Assembly (NCBI RefSeq): GCF_024172165.1
Contig: NZ_JAMZEB010000002.1
Coordinates: 7,399,501-7,463,500, forward strand
Direction: 5' to 3'
Source: Nonomuraea thailandensis
Lineage (GTDB): Bacteria > Actinomycetota > Actinomycetes > Streptosporangiales > Streptosporangiaceae
DNA: 64,000 nt
Position numbers and translations under genes: made by a program. Below, one piece after another: positions 17,758 through 26,700 of the stretch. The notes beneath the pieces were generated by a model. It worked only from the letters and a program-made list of their open reading frames with translations, made no database searches and had not been told where the DNA came from. Each line of letters starts with the position of its first letter. Position 1 is the stretch's first letter.

Positions 17758-18333
17758 ATGGCCCACGTCTCCGCCGAACGCGGCAAGGCCACCCGCCAGC
17801 GGTTGCTCGACGCCGCCGTCGCCCTCGTCCCCGAGGTCGGCTGGGGCGGCGTCACCACCCGGATGGTCGCCGAACGGGCCGGGGTCGCCCCCGGCGTGGT
17901 GCACTACCACTTCGCCTCGGTCACGGACCTGCTCACCGCCGCCGGCCTCGGCTTCACCGCCGGCCTGCTCGACGTGCTCGCCACGGAGCTGACCGCGCGG
18001 CAGGACGTCGGCGAGGCGGTCGACTGGCTGCTCGGCGAGCTGTCGCGCTACAGCGGCACCGATCCGGCCTCGCTGCTGGTGGTCGAGATGTTCCTGGCCG
18101 CCACCCGGCTGCCCGAGCTGCGCGACGGGCTCGGGCAGCAGGTCGGCCGGTTCCGCGCCGCGGTGGCGTCCTGGCTGGTCGAGCGGGGTTACCGGGGAGA
18201 TCCGGTCGCGGCGGCGGCGATGCTGGCGGCGTCGGTCGACGGGATCATGCTGCACCGCGCCCTCGACCCCGGCCTCGACCCGGCCGCGCTGGGCGGGCTG
18301 CTGCGGGCCATGCTCGGGAAGGGAGCACCGTGA
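17758..18333 (+). CDS. TetR-family repressor
   Basis: A 191-residue TetR regulator. The N-terminal helix-turn-helix covers about 8-55 (RQRLLDAAVALVPEVGWGG, then VAPGVVHYHF), followed by a helical ligand domain. The ATG at 17758 has AGGAG just upstream. Its TGA overlaps the GTG of the FAD monooxygenase (GTGA), so the two form an operon and the repressor likely controls the oxygenase in response to its substrate. A candidate operator lies in front. Confidence 0.85.
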   Translation: MAHVSAERGKATRQRLLDAAVALVPEVGWGGVTTRMVAERAGVAPGVVHYHFASVTDLLTAAGLGFTAGLLDVLATELTARQDVGEAVDWLLGELSRYSGTDPASLLVVEMFLAATRLPELRDGLGQQVGRFRAAVASWLVERGYRGDPVAAAAMLAASVDGIMLHRALDPGLDPAALGGLLRAMLGKGAP

Positions 18334-19577
18334 GGATCGTCGTCTGCGGCGCCGGCATCGCCGGCCTGACGCTGGCCTGGCATCTCGAACGCGCCGGATG
18401 GGAGGTGGAGCTGGTCGAGCGGGCGCCGGCGTTCCGCGACGGCGGTTACATGATCGACTTCTACGGTCCCGGTCTGCAGGTCGCCGACCGCATGGGGCTG
18501 CGGCCACGGCTCCTGCGCGACCGTTACCCCGTCGAAGAGCTCAGCTACGTCGGCCGCGACGGGCGGCGGACCAGCCACCTCAAGCTGAGCTCGGGGCTGG
18601 AGAACGTGTTCAGCCTGCTGCGGGGCGACCTGGCGCGGGCCATCGCCGACGGCGTACGCGCGCCCGTCACGTACGGCGCCACCGTCGAGAGCGCCGAGCG
18701 GCACGCGGACGGAGTGACCGTGCGGCTGACCGACGGCACCACACGCGAGGCGGACCTGCTCGTGGGCGCCGACGGGGCCCGCTCCCGGGTGCGGGCGCTG
18801 GCCTTCGGCGAGGTCGCGCCGCGCTATCTCGGGCACCAGGTGGCGGCCTTCCTCGTGCGGGACGCGGAGCTGAGCCGCCGGGTCGGGACGCGTTACCAGA
18901 TGCTCACCGAGCCGGGCCTGATGGCCGGCGCGTACGCGCTGCGCGACGACCGGCTCGCCCTGCTGTTCCTGCGCCGCGAGCCGGACCCCGCCCTGCCCGC
19001 CGACCCGGCCGCCGCCCTGCGCCGCCACTTCGGCGGGCTCGGCTGGATCCTGCCCTCGGTGCTGGAGCGCGTCCCCGGGCCCGCCGGGCTCTACTACGAC
19101 CTGGTGACGCAGGTGGAGATGGAGCGCTGGCACAACGGCCGGACGGTGCTCCTGGGCGACGCCTGCCAGGCCGTGTCGTTGTTCGCCGGTCACGGGGCGA
19201 GCATGGCGATGGCGGCGGCCTGGGTGCTGGCCGACGAGCTGACCACGGCGCGCGACGCGCCGGAGAGCCTGGCCGACGCCGACGAGACGCCCGGGAGCCT
19301 GGCCGGCGCCGATGAGCCGCCCGGGGGCCTGGCCGGCGCCCTCGCCCGTTACCAGGCGCGGATGGCCCCGGCCGTTGCCGAGGTGCAGGACTTCGGGCGG
19401 CGGTCCATCCACTGGCTCGCGCCCTCGAACCGGTGGCGCATCCTCGCCCGCGACCTGATCTTCCGGCTGGCCGCCCTGCCCGGCGGCAGCCGCCTGTTCG
19501 TCAACTCCTTCAGCCCCGGCGGCCACAACCTCATCACGTCCCGCTCGGACGTGCTGGAGAGCGTGCGCCGCGACTGA
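18330..19577 (+). CDS. FAD-dependent monooxygenase (aromatic hydroxylase class, TetX-like fold)
   Basis: A 415-residue class A flavoprotein monooxygenase. The dinucleotide motif GAGIAGL is at about 7-13, the GADGARSRVR segment (DG motif region) near 147-157 and the GDACQAVSLFAGHGASMAMAAAW FAD-ribityl motif near 274-296. Related enzymes hydroxylate phenols, polyketides or tetracyclines using NAD(P)H and O2. The substrate here cannot be told. Near residue 312-337 three about 10-residue repeats (SLADADE, SLAGADE, GLAGALA) extend a loop. The start GTG overlaps the TetR stop. Confidence 0.85.
   Translation: MRIVVCGAGIAGLTLAWHLERAGWEVELVERAPAFRDGGYMIDFYGPGLQVADRMGLRPRLLRDRYPVEELSYVGRDGRRTSHLKLSSGLENVFSLLRGDLARAIADGVRAPVTYGATVESAERHADGVTVRLTDGTTREADLLVGADGARSRVRALAFGEVAPRYLGHQVAAFLVRDAELSRRVGTRYQMLTEPGLMAGAYALRDDRLALLFLRREPDPALPADPAAALRRHFGGLGWILPSVLERVPGPAGLYYDLVTQVEMERWHNGRTVLLGDACQAVSLFAGHGASMAMAAAWVLADELTTARDAPESLADADETPGSLAGADEPPGGLAGALARYQARMAPAVAEVQDFGRRSIHWLAPSNRWRILARDLIFRLAALPGGSRLFVNSFSPGGHNLITSRSDVLESVRRD
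19261..19340 (+). repeat. In-frame 30-bp tandem repeat inside the monooxygenase gene
   Basis: Two and a half copies of a 30-base unit (units at 19261, 19291 and 19321, each with a central GCCTGGCCG(A/G)CGCC) encode a repeated PxSLAxADE peptide in a surface loop. This is probably a recent slippage expansion. Confidence 0.55.
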
Positions 19578-20312
19578 TCATCCCCAGCGGCTGCGCAGCC
19601 GGCCGAGCGTGGCCCGCCGCGACCGCTCGCGCCGCTCCCGCAGGTGCGGGGCGTGCGGCGGGCCGGGCACGGCGGCGGTGCGCGTCCAGTAGCCGGCCAG
19701 CGCCACGAGCAGGGCGTCCACCCGCTCGGCCGGTGCGGCCTCGCCCAGCGGCCCGGCCCGGCTCTGAGCTGCCCTGCCGTGCCGGCCGGTGGGTGCGGGC
19801 CGTGGCCGGTCCGGTGGCCAGGGCGTGCCAGAGCTCGCAGCGGCCCGCCATGCGCGCGGCCACGGTCGGCGGCCCGGCCAGCGGCGCCGGGGTCAGCGGG
19901 CCCGCGCAGGCCGCCAGCATGTCCAGCGCCGCCGCCAGCTCCCCCGGGTGCCACGGCTCGTGCGGCACCCGGCCCGGCGCCTCCTCCGAGCAGAGCAGCC
20001 CCAGCCGTCCCGTTCGCAGGAGAACAGCAAGCGCGGCGCCGGCACCGCGGCGGGCAGGGCCGCGCTGACCACCGCCTCGGACCGGTAGTCCCCCGCGTGG
20101 TCCGCGCCGGACGGCACCGCCTTGAGAAACACCCGCCCGCCGCGCGAGCAGCCGCCGTTCAGGTGCCCGTCGACGGTGGCGATGCCGCGGACGCCGTACG
20201 AGAAGCCGCCCTGGCGCGGCTCGAACCCCCGCACGGCGCCCAGCCGGCGCTCGACCTCCGCCACCAGCGACGGCGGCAGCCCGGCGAGCTCACGCCGCGG
20301 AGTCCTCCTCAT
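19578..20312 (-). pseudogene. Frameshifted APH/choline kinase-family phosphotransferase
   Basis: Pieces of one phosphotransferase lie in three frames. From ATG 20312 the N-lobe reads normally (GGFSYGVRGIATV... VFLKAVPSG, the ATP-binding Lys) to about residue 95 (RLLFSCERDGW). The sequence then continues in another frame (HEPWHPGELAAALDMLAACAG... CELWHALATG). The C-terminal helix (AERVDALLVALAGYWTRTA... RSRWG, stop at 19578) is in a third. The segment that should hold the catalytic HxDxxxxN loop and the metal Asp is missing, so the protein cannot be active. It overlaps the small upstream gene and lies downstream of the Rph-like gene. Confidence 0.75.
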
Positions 20313-20484
20313 CCTCGATCTCGTCCCCACCCTCACCGCGGTCAAGCGTCTGCTTGGCGGCCCTGAACCGGGCGCAGCGCGCCTCCAGCTCCCGTTCGTC
20401 TTCCAGGATCCACTGTTCGATCATGGTCAACGAAGTGATCACACGCCGACCGGCGAGCGGGCCGACTTGACGCAGACTTTTCAT
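20290..20484 (-). CDS. Small acidic hypothetical protein coupled to the Rph-like gene
   Basis: A 64-residue frame whose ATG (20484) overlaps the TGA of the phosphotransferase-like gene (ATGA), implying translational coupling. The C-terminal half is highly charged (EDERELEARCARFRAAK, then an Asp/Glu tail EIEDEEDSAA). An internal ATG at 20424 (MIEQWILEDERELE) is an alternative start. I do not recognise a family. It overlaps the start of the decayed phosphotransferase. It may be real because codon use and coupling fit, but it is short. Confidence 0.5.
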   Translation of the reverse strand: MKSLRQVGPLAGRRVITSLTMIEQWILEDERELEARCARFRAAKQTLDRGEGGDEIEDEEDSAA

Positions 20485-22970
20485 CCCAGCAACTCGACCG
20501 TGCCCCGCTCGCCGTCCACCCTGATCCGATCGCCGTCGCGCACCCGCATGGTGGCGTTGCCGGTGCCGACCACGGCCGGGATGCCCAGCTCGCGGGCCAC
20601 GATCGAGGCGTGCGAGAGGGGCGCCCCCATGTCGGTGACCACGGCCGCGGCGCGCGGGAACATCGGCGTCCAGCCCACGTTCGTCAGCGTCGTGACGAGG
20701 ATCTCGCCCGGCTTGAGCCGCTCGCCCTCCTCCGGCCTCGCCAGGACCCGGGCGGTGCCCTCCACCACTCCGGGCGCGCCGGGGAAGCCGGTGACGGTGT
20801 CGCTGACCGGCGCGGACGCGCCCCGCGCGTCGTAGATGTCGGCCCGCCTGGCAGGGTCGGCCGCCCAGCGCACCGGGTCGAAGCGGCCCACGATCAGCGC
20901 CGGGTAGGGCGGCAGCGAGGCGTACCGCTCGTACGTGGCCCGCCGCACCGGCGCCTTCTCCAGCACGGACCGGTCACCGCGCAGCAGCGCTAGCAACTCG
21001 GGCAGGTACAGGAAGAACACCTCGTCGCCGGCCCCGGTCAGCTCCCCCGCCCGTACGACGAAGGCGCGCAGCACCCAGAACGCCCGGATGTTCTCCGACC
21101 GGGCGTTCTCCCGGTCGCGGACGACCGCGTTCCACCGCCGCACCCTCTCCCGCATCCGGGCCTGCTTGCCGGGGTAGCGCCGCGCGAAGCGCGCCCACGC
21201 CTGCTCCCTGGCCTCGCCCTGCCGCTCCAGCAGCGCCTCGGTGCCGTCCCGCAGGTCACGCAGGCCGGCGAGCTGGGCGTCGATCCACGCCGGGTCCTCT
21301 CCCGGCCGGGGGATCGAGACCTCGAACTCGTGCGGGCCGCGATGCCCGTACGCGCGGGCGAACTCCTCCCTGGTGATCTCCCCGCGAGCCAGCCTGGACA
21401 GGCCCATCACCGGCCCCATGCTGGCCAGCTCGCCGTCGGCGTTGACGCCGGTCAGCATCGCCTCGGCGTCCACCTCGCCCATCATCGTGCGCAGCCGGTC
21501 GCGGGTGTAGACGAGCGTGGCGCCGCCCTGGCGGCCCGCGGCCTCCAGCATCTGGGAGGAGGTGACCAGGTGCGGCCCGATCTCCCGTTCCCACAGCGCG
21601 GCCAGCTCAGCGCCCGAACCGGTCGCGGCGGCGCGCTCGCGCAGCTCCTCGCACCTTGTCGCCGAGCCGGCCAGGAACTCGGGCATGTGCGCGAGATGGC
21701 GGGCGACGCGGCGCCGGATGCGGATCGACATGGGCACGACCGCCCTGATGAGCCGCCACCGCGAGACCGGCACCAGCGGCACCTCCAGGCCGGGCGGCAG
21801 CTTGCCGAAGACCTGCTCGGTCACGCCGAGCCTGCTCTTCATGCCCAGGGCGGCGGCGATGGAGTGCACGATGCTGAGGTTCATGTAGAAGCGCCCGCCG
21901 ATGTTGCCCACCAGGTCGAAGCCGGGCAGCGTGGAGGCGGACATGGCCTCCTCGATGAACCGGCGCACGAACGACCACGTGATCGGGGTCATCACGTCGG
22001 GGATGGCCTCGCCCAGGTTGCCGCCGGTCCACAGGTAGTCGCCCCTGAGGCTGTCGTTCCACTCCTCCAGCCGCGGCTTCAGGGCGGTGATCGGGCGGGC
22101 CTGCACGATGGCGAACGTGCCCGCGCGCCTGGTCCACTCCACGTCCATGGGCGTGCCGTACAGGGTCTGGACGCGGGCGCCGAGCCCGGCCAGCTCCACG
22201 GCCTGGGCGTCGTCCAGCACGGGCGCGCCGCGCAGCTCCTCGGGGACCGGCCGCTCCTCGGTGCCGCCGTCGGTGCGCACGGTCATGACGGTCTTGTCGC
22301 CGGTGCTCGCCGCGATCACCTTGCCGTCCGACACGGTGATCGTGTCGGGGGTGACCTGGCCGCCGACGACCGCCTCGCCGAGGCCCCACGAGGCGTTGAT
22401 CACGGTCTCGTCGCGCGCGCCGGTGACCGGGTCGGCGGTGAACATGACGCCCGCGGCGTCGGCGTCCACCAGCTCCTGGACCACCACGGCCAGCGCCACG
22501 TCGTCGTGCGGCACGCCGTTCTGGTCACGGTAGGCGATCGCGCGCGGGTTCCACAGCGAGGCCCAGCAGCGCTTGACCGCGTCGAGCAGGGTGTCGCCCC
22601 TGATGTTGAGGTAGGTGTCCTGCTGCCCGGCGAACGACATCCCGGGCAGGTCCTCGGCGGTGGCGGACGAGCGCACCGCCACGGGCACGTCGTCGCCGAG
22701 CGCCGCGTACGCCCGCAGGATCTCCCCCGCGAGCTCGCCGGGCACGTCGCGCGCGGCGAACAGCGGCGGGATCCGGGACGGGTCCTCGGCGGCGGCGCGC
22801 AGGATCTCCTCGTGGAACCCGGCCACGAACGCACGGTAGGCCCCGGTCGTGACGTGGAAGCCGCCGGGCACGGGCAGCCCCGCCCCTGCCATCCTGGCCA
22901 GGGAGGCGCCCTTGCCGCCCGCGGTCGCGAGGTCGGCCGCGGGGTCGTCGAGAGGAAGTACGGCCCTCAC
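20481..22970 (-). CDS. Rifampicin phosphotransferase/PEP synthase-like dikinase
   Basis: An 829-residue enzyme with an N-terminal PEP/pyruvate-binding ATP-grasp domain (GGKGASLARM near 18; RSSATAEDLPGMSFAGQQDTYLN near 100). A central substrate region begins TGGNLGEAIPDVMTPITWSF, and a C-terminal swivelling phosphohistidine domain carries TDMGAPLSHASI with His787. The histidine domain is last, as in rifampicin phosphotransferases. True PEP synthases have it in the middle followed by a TIM barrel, absent here. Rph uses ATP to phosphorylate rifamycins; related uncharacterised enzymes exist, so the substrate is inferred. GTG 22970 has AAGGAG 8 bases upstream, overlapping the TetR stop. Confidence 0.78.
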   Translation of the reverse strand: MRAVLPLDDPAADLATAGGKGASLARMAGAGLPVPGGFHVTTGAYRAFVAGFHEEILRAAAEDPSRIPPLFAARDVPGELAGEILRAYAALGDDVPVAVRSSATAEDLPGMSFAGQQDTYLNIRGDTLLDAVKRCWASLWNPRAIAYRDQNGVPHDDVALAVVVQELVDADAAGVMFTADPVTGARDETVINASWGLGEAVVGGQVTPDTITVSDGKVIAASTGDKTVMTVRTDGGTEERPVPEELRGAPVLDDAQAVELAGLGARVQTLYGTPMDVEWTRRAGTFAIVQARPITALKPRLEEWNDSLRGDYLWTGGNLGEAIPDVMTPITWSFVRRFIEEAMSASTLPGFDLVGNIGGRFYMNLSIVHSIAAALGMKSRLGVTEQVFGKLPPGLEVPLVPVSRWRLIRAVVPMSIRIRRRVARHLAHMPEFLAGSATRCEELRERAAATGSGAELAALWEREIGPHLVTSSQMLEAAGRQGGATLVYTRDRLRTMMGEVDAEAMLTGVNADGELASMGPVMGLSRLARGEITREEFARAYGHRGPHEFEVSIPRPGEDPAWIDAQLAGLRDLRDGTEALLERQGEAREQAWARFARRYPGKQARMRERVRRWNAVVRDRENARSENIRAFWVLRAFVVRAGELTGAGDEVFFLYLPELLALLRGDRSVLEKAPVRRATYERYASLPPYPALIVGRFDPVRWAADPARRADIYDARGASAPVSDTVTGFPGAPGVVEGTARVLARPEEGERLKPGEILVTTLTNVGWTPMFPRAAAVVTDMGAPLSHASIVARELGIPAVVGTGNATMRVRDGDRIRVDGERGTVELLG

Positions 22971-22982
22971 TGCACACGCTCC

Positions 22983-23690
22983 TTAGAGCCTCAGGGAGGC
23001 GTCCAGCTTGCGCCGGGCCACCTCCACAGCGGCGTCGAGAAATTCGAGGGTGGCCCGCGCGACCGCCTCGGCGTCGGCGGCGGACATGGGGCGGCCCGTG
23101 CTCAGGCTGCGCTCGATGGTGTCGGCCACCAGCTCCGCCACCCGGTCGTCGGACGGCACGGCGTGCTCGGGCAGCGACGTGCGCATGAGCACGAAGCCGT
23201 AGACGATGGAGCCGACCCGCACCATGTGGTCGCCCGGGTCCTCGCGGATCGCGCCGCGCTCGACCAGCTCGGCCGCGTACGGCTCGAAGGCCGCCCCGGT
23301 CTGCAGCCAGCTCGTGCTGGTGCGCTTCTGGCGGGTCAGCTTGCCGAGCACCTGGGGGTCGCCGGTCAGCACCGCCTGGAGGAGCGGGCTGCGCAGCAGC
23401 GCCCGCGAGATCTCGCCGAACAGCTCGCTCAGCGTGGCCGGCGCGCGGTCGCGGACCTCGGTCATCATGCGGACCCGCTCGCGGCGCAGCAACGCGGCGA
23501 AGATGTCGTCGCGGGTCTTCCAGTGCAGGTAGATGGTGCCCTTGGCGACGCCGGCGCGCTGGGCGATGTCGTCGATCGTGGTCTTGTCGTAGCCCCAGCG
23601 CAGCACCAGCTCGGCGACGGCGTCGAGGATCCGGTGCGCCCGATCGAGCTGGCGGGCCGGGTCCCGCGGCGGCCGTCCGACCCTGGCCAT
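22983..23690 (-). CDS. TetR-family repressor of the dikinase operon
   Basis: About 235 residues. The TetR helix-turn-helix is at about 15-62 (RAHRILDAVAELVLRWGY, then AGVAKGTIYLHWKTRDDI), followed by a helical sensor domain. The first ATG is at 23690; an in-frame GTG at 23699 is possible. It ends 12 bases before the Rph-like gene and should be cotranscribed with it, which implies that the operon is autoregulated by a ligand, perhaps the substrate of the dikinase. Confidence 0.85.
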   Translation of the reverse strand: MARVGRPPRDPARQLDRAHRILDAVAELVLRWGYDKTTIDDIAQRAGVAKGTIYLHWKTRDDIFAALLRRERVRMMTEVRDRAPATLSELFGEISRALLRSPLLQAVLTGDPQVLGKLTRQKRTSTSWLQTGAAFEPYAAELVERGAIREDPGDHMVRVGSIVYGFVLMRTSLPEHAVPSDDRVAELVADTIERSLSTGRPMSAADAEAVARATLEFLDAAVEVARRKLDASLRL

Positions 23691-23719
23691 GCGTCTCACC
23701 CCATTTGTTTGACTAGATG

Positions 23720-23748
23720 AGACTATTTGGTCATTTTATTCAACGCAA
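23720..23748 (-). promoter_or_regulatory. Promoter of the TetR-dikinase operon
   Basis: On the minus strand TTGCGT (23748-23743) and TAGTCT (23725-23720) are separated by 17 bases, a plausible sigma-A type promoter about 30 bases before the TetR start. The patch is AT-rich, and TGAC/GTCA half-sites flank the -10 (23710-23733), possibly the operator. Confidence 0.45.
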
Positions 23749-23783
23749 GTTCACCCCGCTGTCATGACAGGGTGAACCGGCCT

Positions 23784-26700
23784 TCAGGCGAGCTTGGCCA
23801 GCAGCGTCTCGGCCTCGGCGGCGAACGCCGGGTCGCCGGCCTCCACGGCCGTCACCAGCAGCCGGCGGGCCAGCTCCAGGTCGCCGCGCTCGTACCGGAT
23901 CTCGCCGAGCCGGCAGGCGGCCTCGGCCACCAGCTCCGGCCGCTCGCTCAGGCTCAGCGTCAGCTCGTAGTACCGCAGAGCCCCGTCGCGGTCGCCCAGC
24001 CAGTAGCAGAGCTCGCCCAGGTGCGCCGCCGCCATGCCCGACTCGGGATCGCCCGCGTCGATGACGCGCTGGTACCACATGAGCGCCTCGGCGTAGTTCC
24101 TGTTCCGCTTGGCCAGCGCGCCCAGATACATCGCGCCCAGCGCGCTGATGTGCCCCTCGCCCTGCTCGACCGCCCTGCGGTACCAGGCCTGCGCCCGCTC
24201 CTCGTCCTCCTCGTGGTACGTCTGCCCGAGCGCGATCATGGCCCGGGCGGCGAGGTCGTCGTCGCCGGCCTCCAGCACCCGCAGGTACACCTGCCTGCCC
24301 TCGTCCACGTGCCCGGCGCCCACCAGGGTCTGCGCGTACACGCTGAGCGTGGTCGGCTCGCCGTTCGTGGCCGCCTCGCGCAGCGTGCGCAGCGACGCCT
24401 CGGTGTCGCCCTGGCGCTCCTGCAACATGCCCAGCAGGCCGCCGAACACGCCGGGCGCCGGGCTGTCGGCGTCGCCGGCGCGCCGCTCGGCCAGGTCGTA
24501 GAACGCCTCGGCGTCGCCCGCCGAGTCGAGCAGCTCCAGCAGCCTGCCGCCGGCCACGAAACGCACGTCGGGGTCCTCGTGCTCGTTGAGCCGCTCGTAC
24601 GTGGCACGCGCCGCCGCCGTCTCCCCCAGCTCCGCCAGCCGCCCGGCCGCCTCGATCTCGGTGTACGGGTCGGAGCCCGCCACCTCGTAGTACCGCACCA
24701 CGGCCACCGGGTCCGCGCACCGCCCGCCGAGGTCGCGGGCCTGGGCGGCGGCGTGCTCGCCCATCAGCGACAGCACCTCCAGCGCCGGCCCGTGCTCGCC
24801 CCGGTCGCAGAGCTCCTGGGAGATGCCGTTCAGCGCGTCGAGCGCGGTGCCCGCCATGCCGGTGCCGAGCGCGGCGGCGAACGAGCGGGCCGCCTCGACC
24901 GGCCGGCCCTCCTCGTACAGCCAGACGCCGCGCTGCACGCTCGCCTTGGCCGCGGCGTACGGGTGACCGGAGCCGGCGGCCAGGGCCAGCTCCCGCTCGG
25001 CCCCGGCCGCGTCGCCCAGCTCGCGCAGGGCCGTGGCCAGGTCGAGCCGCAGGGACTCCGACAGCTCGGGATGGCCGGCGTCGATGCCCTTGGCGTACAT
25101 GCGGGCGGCCTCTCCCGTCTCCCCCCGCGCGCCGAGCGCGCCGCCCCAGGCCCAGTAGCCCACGGCCACGGTCTCCGGGTCGCCGGTGCCCACGGCGCGC
25201 TCCGCCTGCTCGATCGTGGCGTCGTGGTCCTGCTCGTCGAGCAGGTGGAGGAGGAGCCTGCGCAGGCATTCGAGGTCGCCGGCCGCGGCCGCGTCCGTCA
25301 GCAGCAGCCGGGCCTGCGCGGCTTCGCCGCGCTCGGCGAGCAGGTCGGCGGCGAGGACGGCGGTGGCGGGCAGTCCGGCCCTGGCGGCCTCCACCGCCCC
25401 GCCGAGGTCGCCGCGGCGGTGGCGGACGACCGCGAGGTTGCGCCAGGCCGCGGCGGCCGTGGCAGGGTGGCCGGTGGCGGGCAGGAAGCAGAGCTCGGAG
25501 CGGCAGTTGTCGCCCTCCTCCGCGATCCGGGCGCCGAGGTCGATCGCGGCCTTGGCGGCGAGCTCGGGCTCGGCCTCCTCGATGACCAGGCGGTAGAACG
25601 CGTTCGCGTGCGGAGCCCTGGCCATGATCTCGTCCAGTGCCTCCGCGCGGTCGGCGGGGGCGAGCCCGGCCAGCAGGCGGCGCACCCCGGGCACGTCGTC
25701 GTCGTGCAGGGCGAGCAGCAGCGCGGCCAGCGGCTCCGACCCGGCGCCTTCCGTCAGCGCGGCCAGCGCGCCCTGCCCGTCGCCCTCGGCCAGCAGCACC
25801 CAGGGCAGCTCGTCGGGGGTGGCGCGGCCGAGCAGGTGGCGGGCCACGGCGGCGGCGTGCTCGTCGTCCTCCTGCGCCGCGGCCCGCTCCAGCGCGAACG
25901 TCCCCGACTCGGGGTCGCCGGCGGCCAGCAGGCAGCGGCCCGCCTCCACCATGACCTCCGGCTCCGTCTCCGGGTCGAGCGCTGCGGCCCGCTCGTACGC
26001 CGCCCTCGCTCCCGCCAGGTCACCGGTCTCGGCCAGCAGGCTGCCGAGCAGGCACTCCGACAGCCCGGACACCTCGGGCGGCGCGGCCCGCATGACCGCC
26101 AGCGCCCCCTCGGCGTCCCCCCGCCGCCGCAACCACCGCGCCAGAGGCACCGTCACCTCCGCACTCGGCGCCAGGTCAGCGCCGCCCGCACGCTCGTGCA
26201 CGCTCGCTCCCGGCGTCACGGCGGCGCCGCCGGCGTCCCGCGTCACGGCGGCGCCTGCCGGGCGGTCGTGCGCGTCCGCCGCGCCGAACACCTCGATCAG
26301 CCACTCACGGGCCTCCGCCACGCGCCCGCACTCCACCAGCGACTCCGCGATCAGCATGGTCAGCTCGCGGTCGGGGTCGGGCACCCGGGCCAGCACCTCC
26401 ACCGCCTCGGCGTGCTCGCCGAGCTCGCGCAGGACCTCGCCGGCCGAGCGCAGCGCCACGCCGTTGAGGTGCTCGTCGTCGCCCAGCGCCCCCATGAACG
26501 CCTCGACCGCCCCGCGCCGGTCCCCCGCGTCGCCGCGCAGCGCGCCGAGCAGGCAGCCGGCCTGCTGGCGCTGGCCGGCGTGACCGGCGGCGGCCACCAG
26601 CGACAGCGCCCCGTCGGCGGCTCCGGTCCGGCCGGTGCGCTGCCAGGCGTTCGCGCACTCCATGGCGAGCAGCCCGGCCATCGCCCGCTCCTCGCCCTCG

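Noticed and set aside
18330..19577. Calling the FAD monooxygenase TetX
   Set aside because: The fold is shared by many aromatic hydroxylases and no TetX-specific feature can be recognised by eye.
22971..23783. Rifamycin-associated element upstream of the Rph-like gene
   Set aside because: No 19-bp inverted repeat of that type was found in front of the dikinase or its TetR gene.
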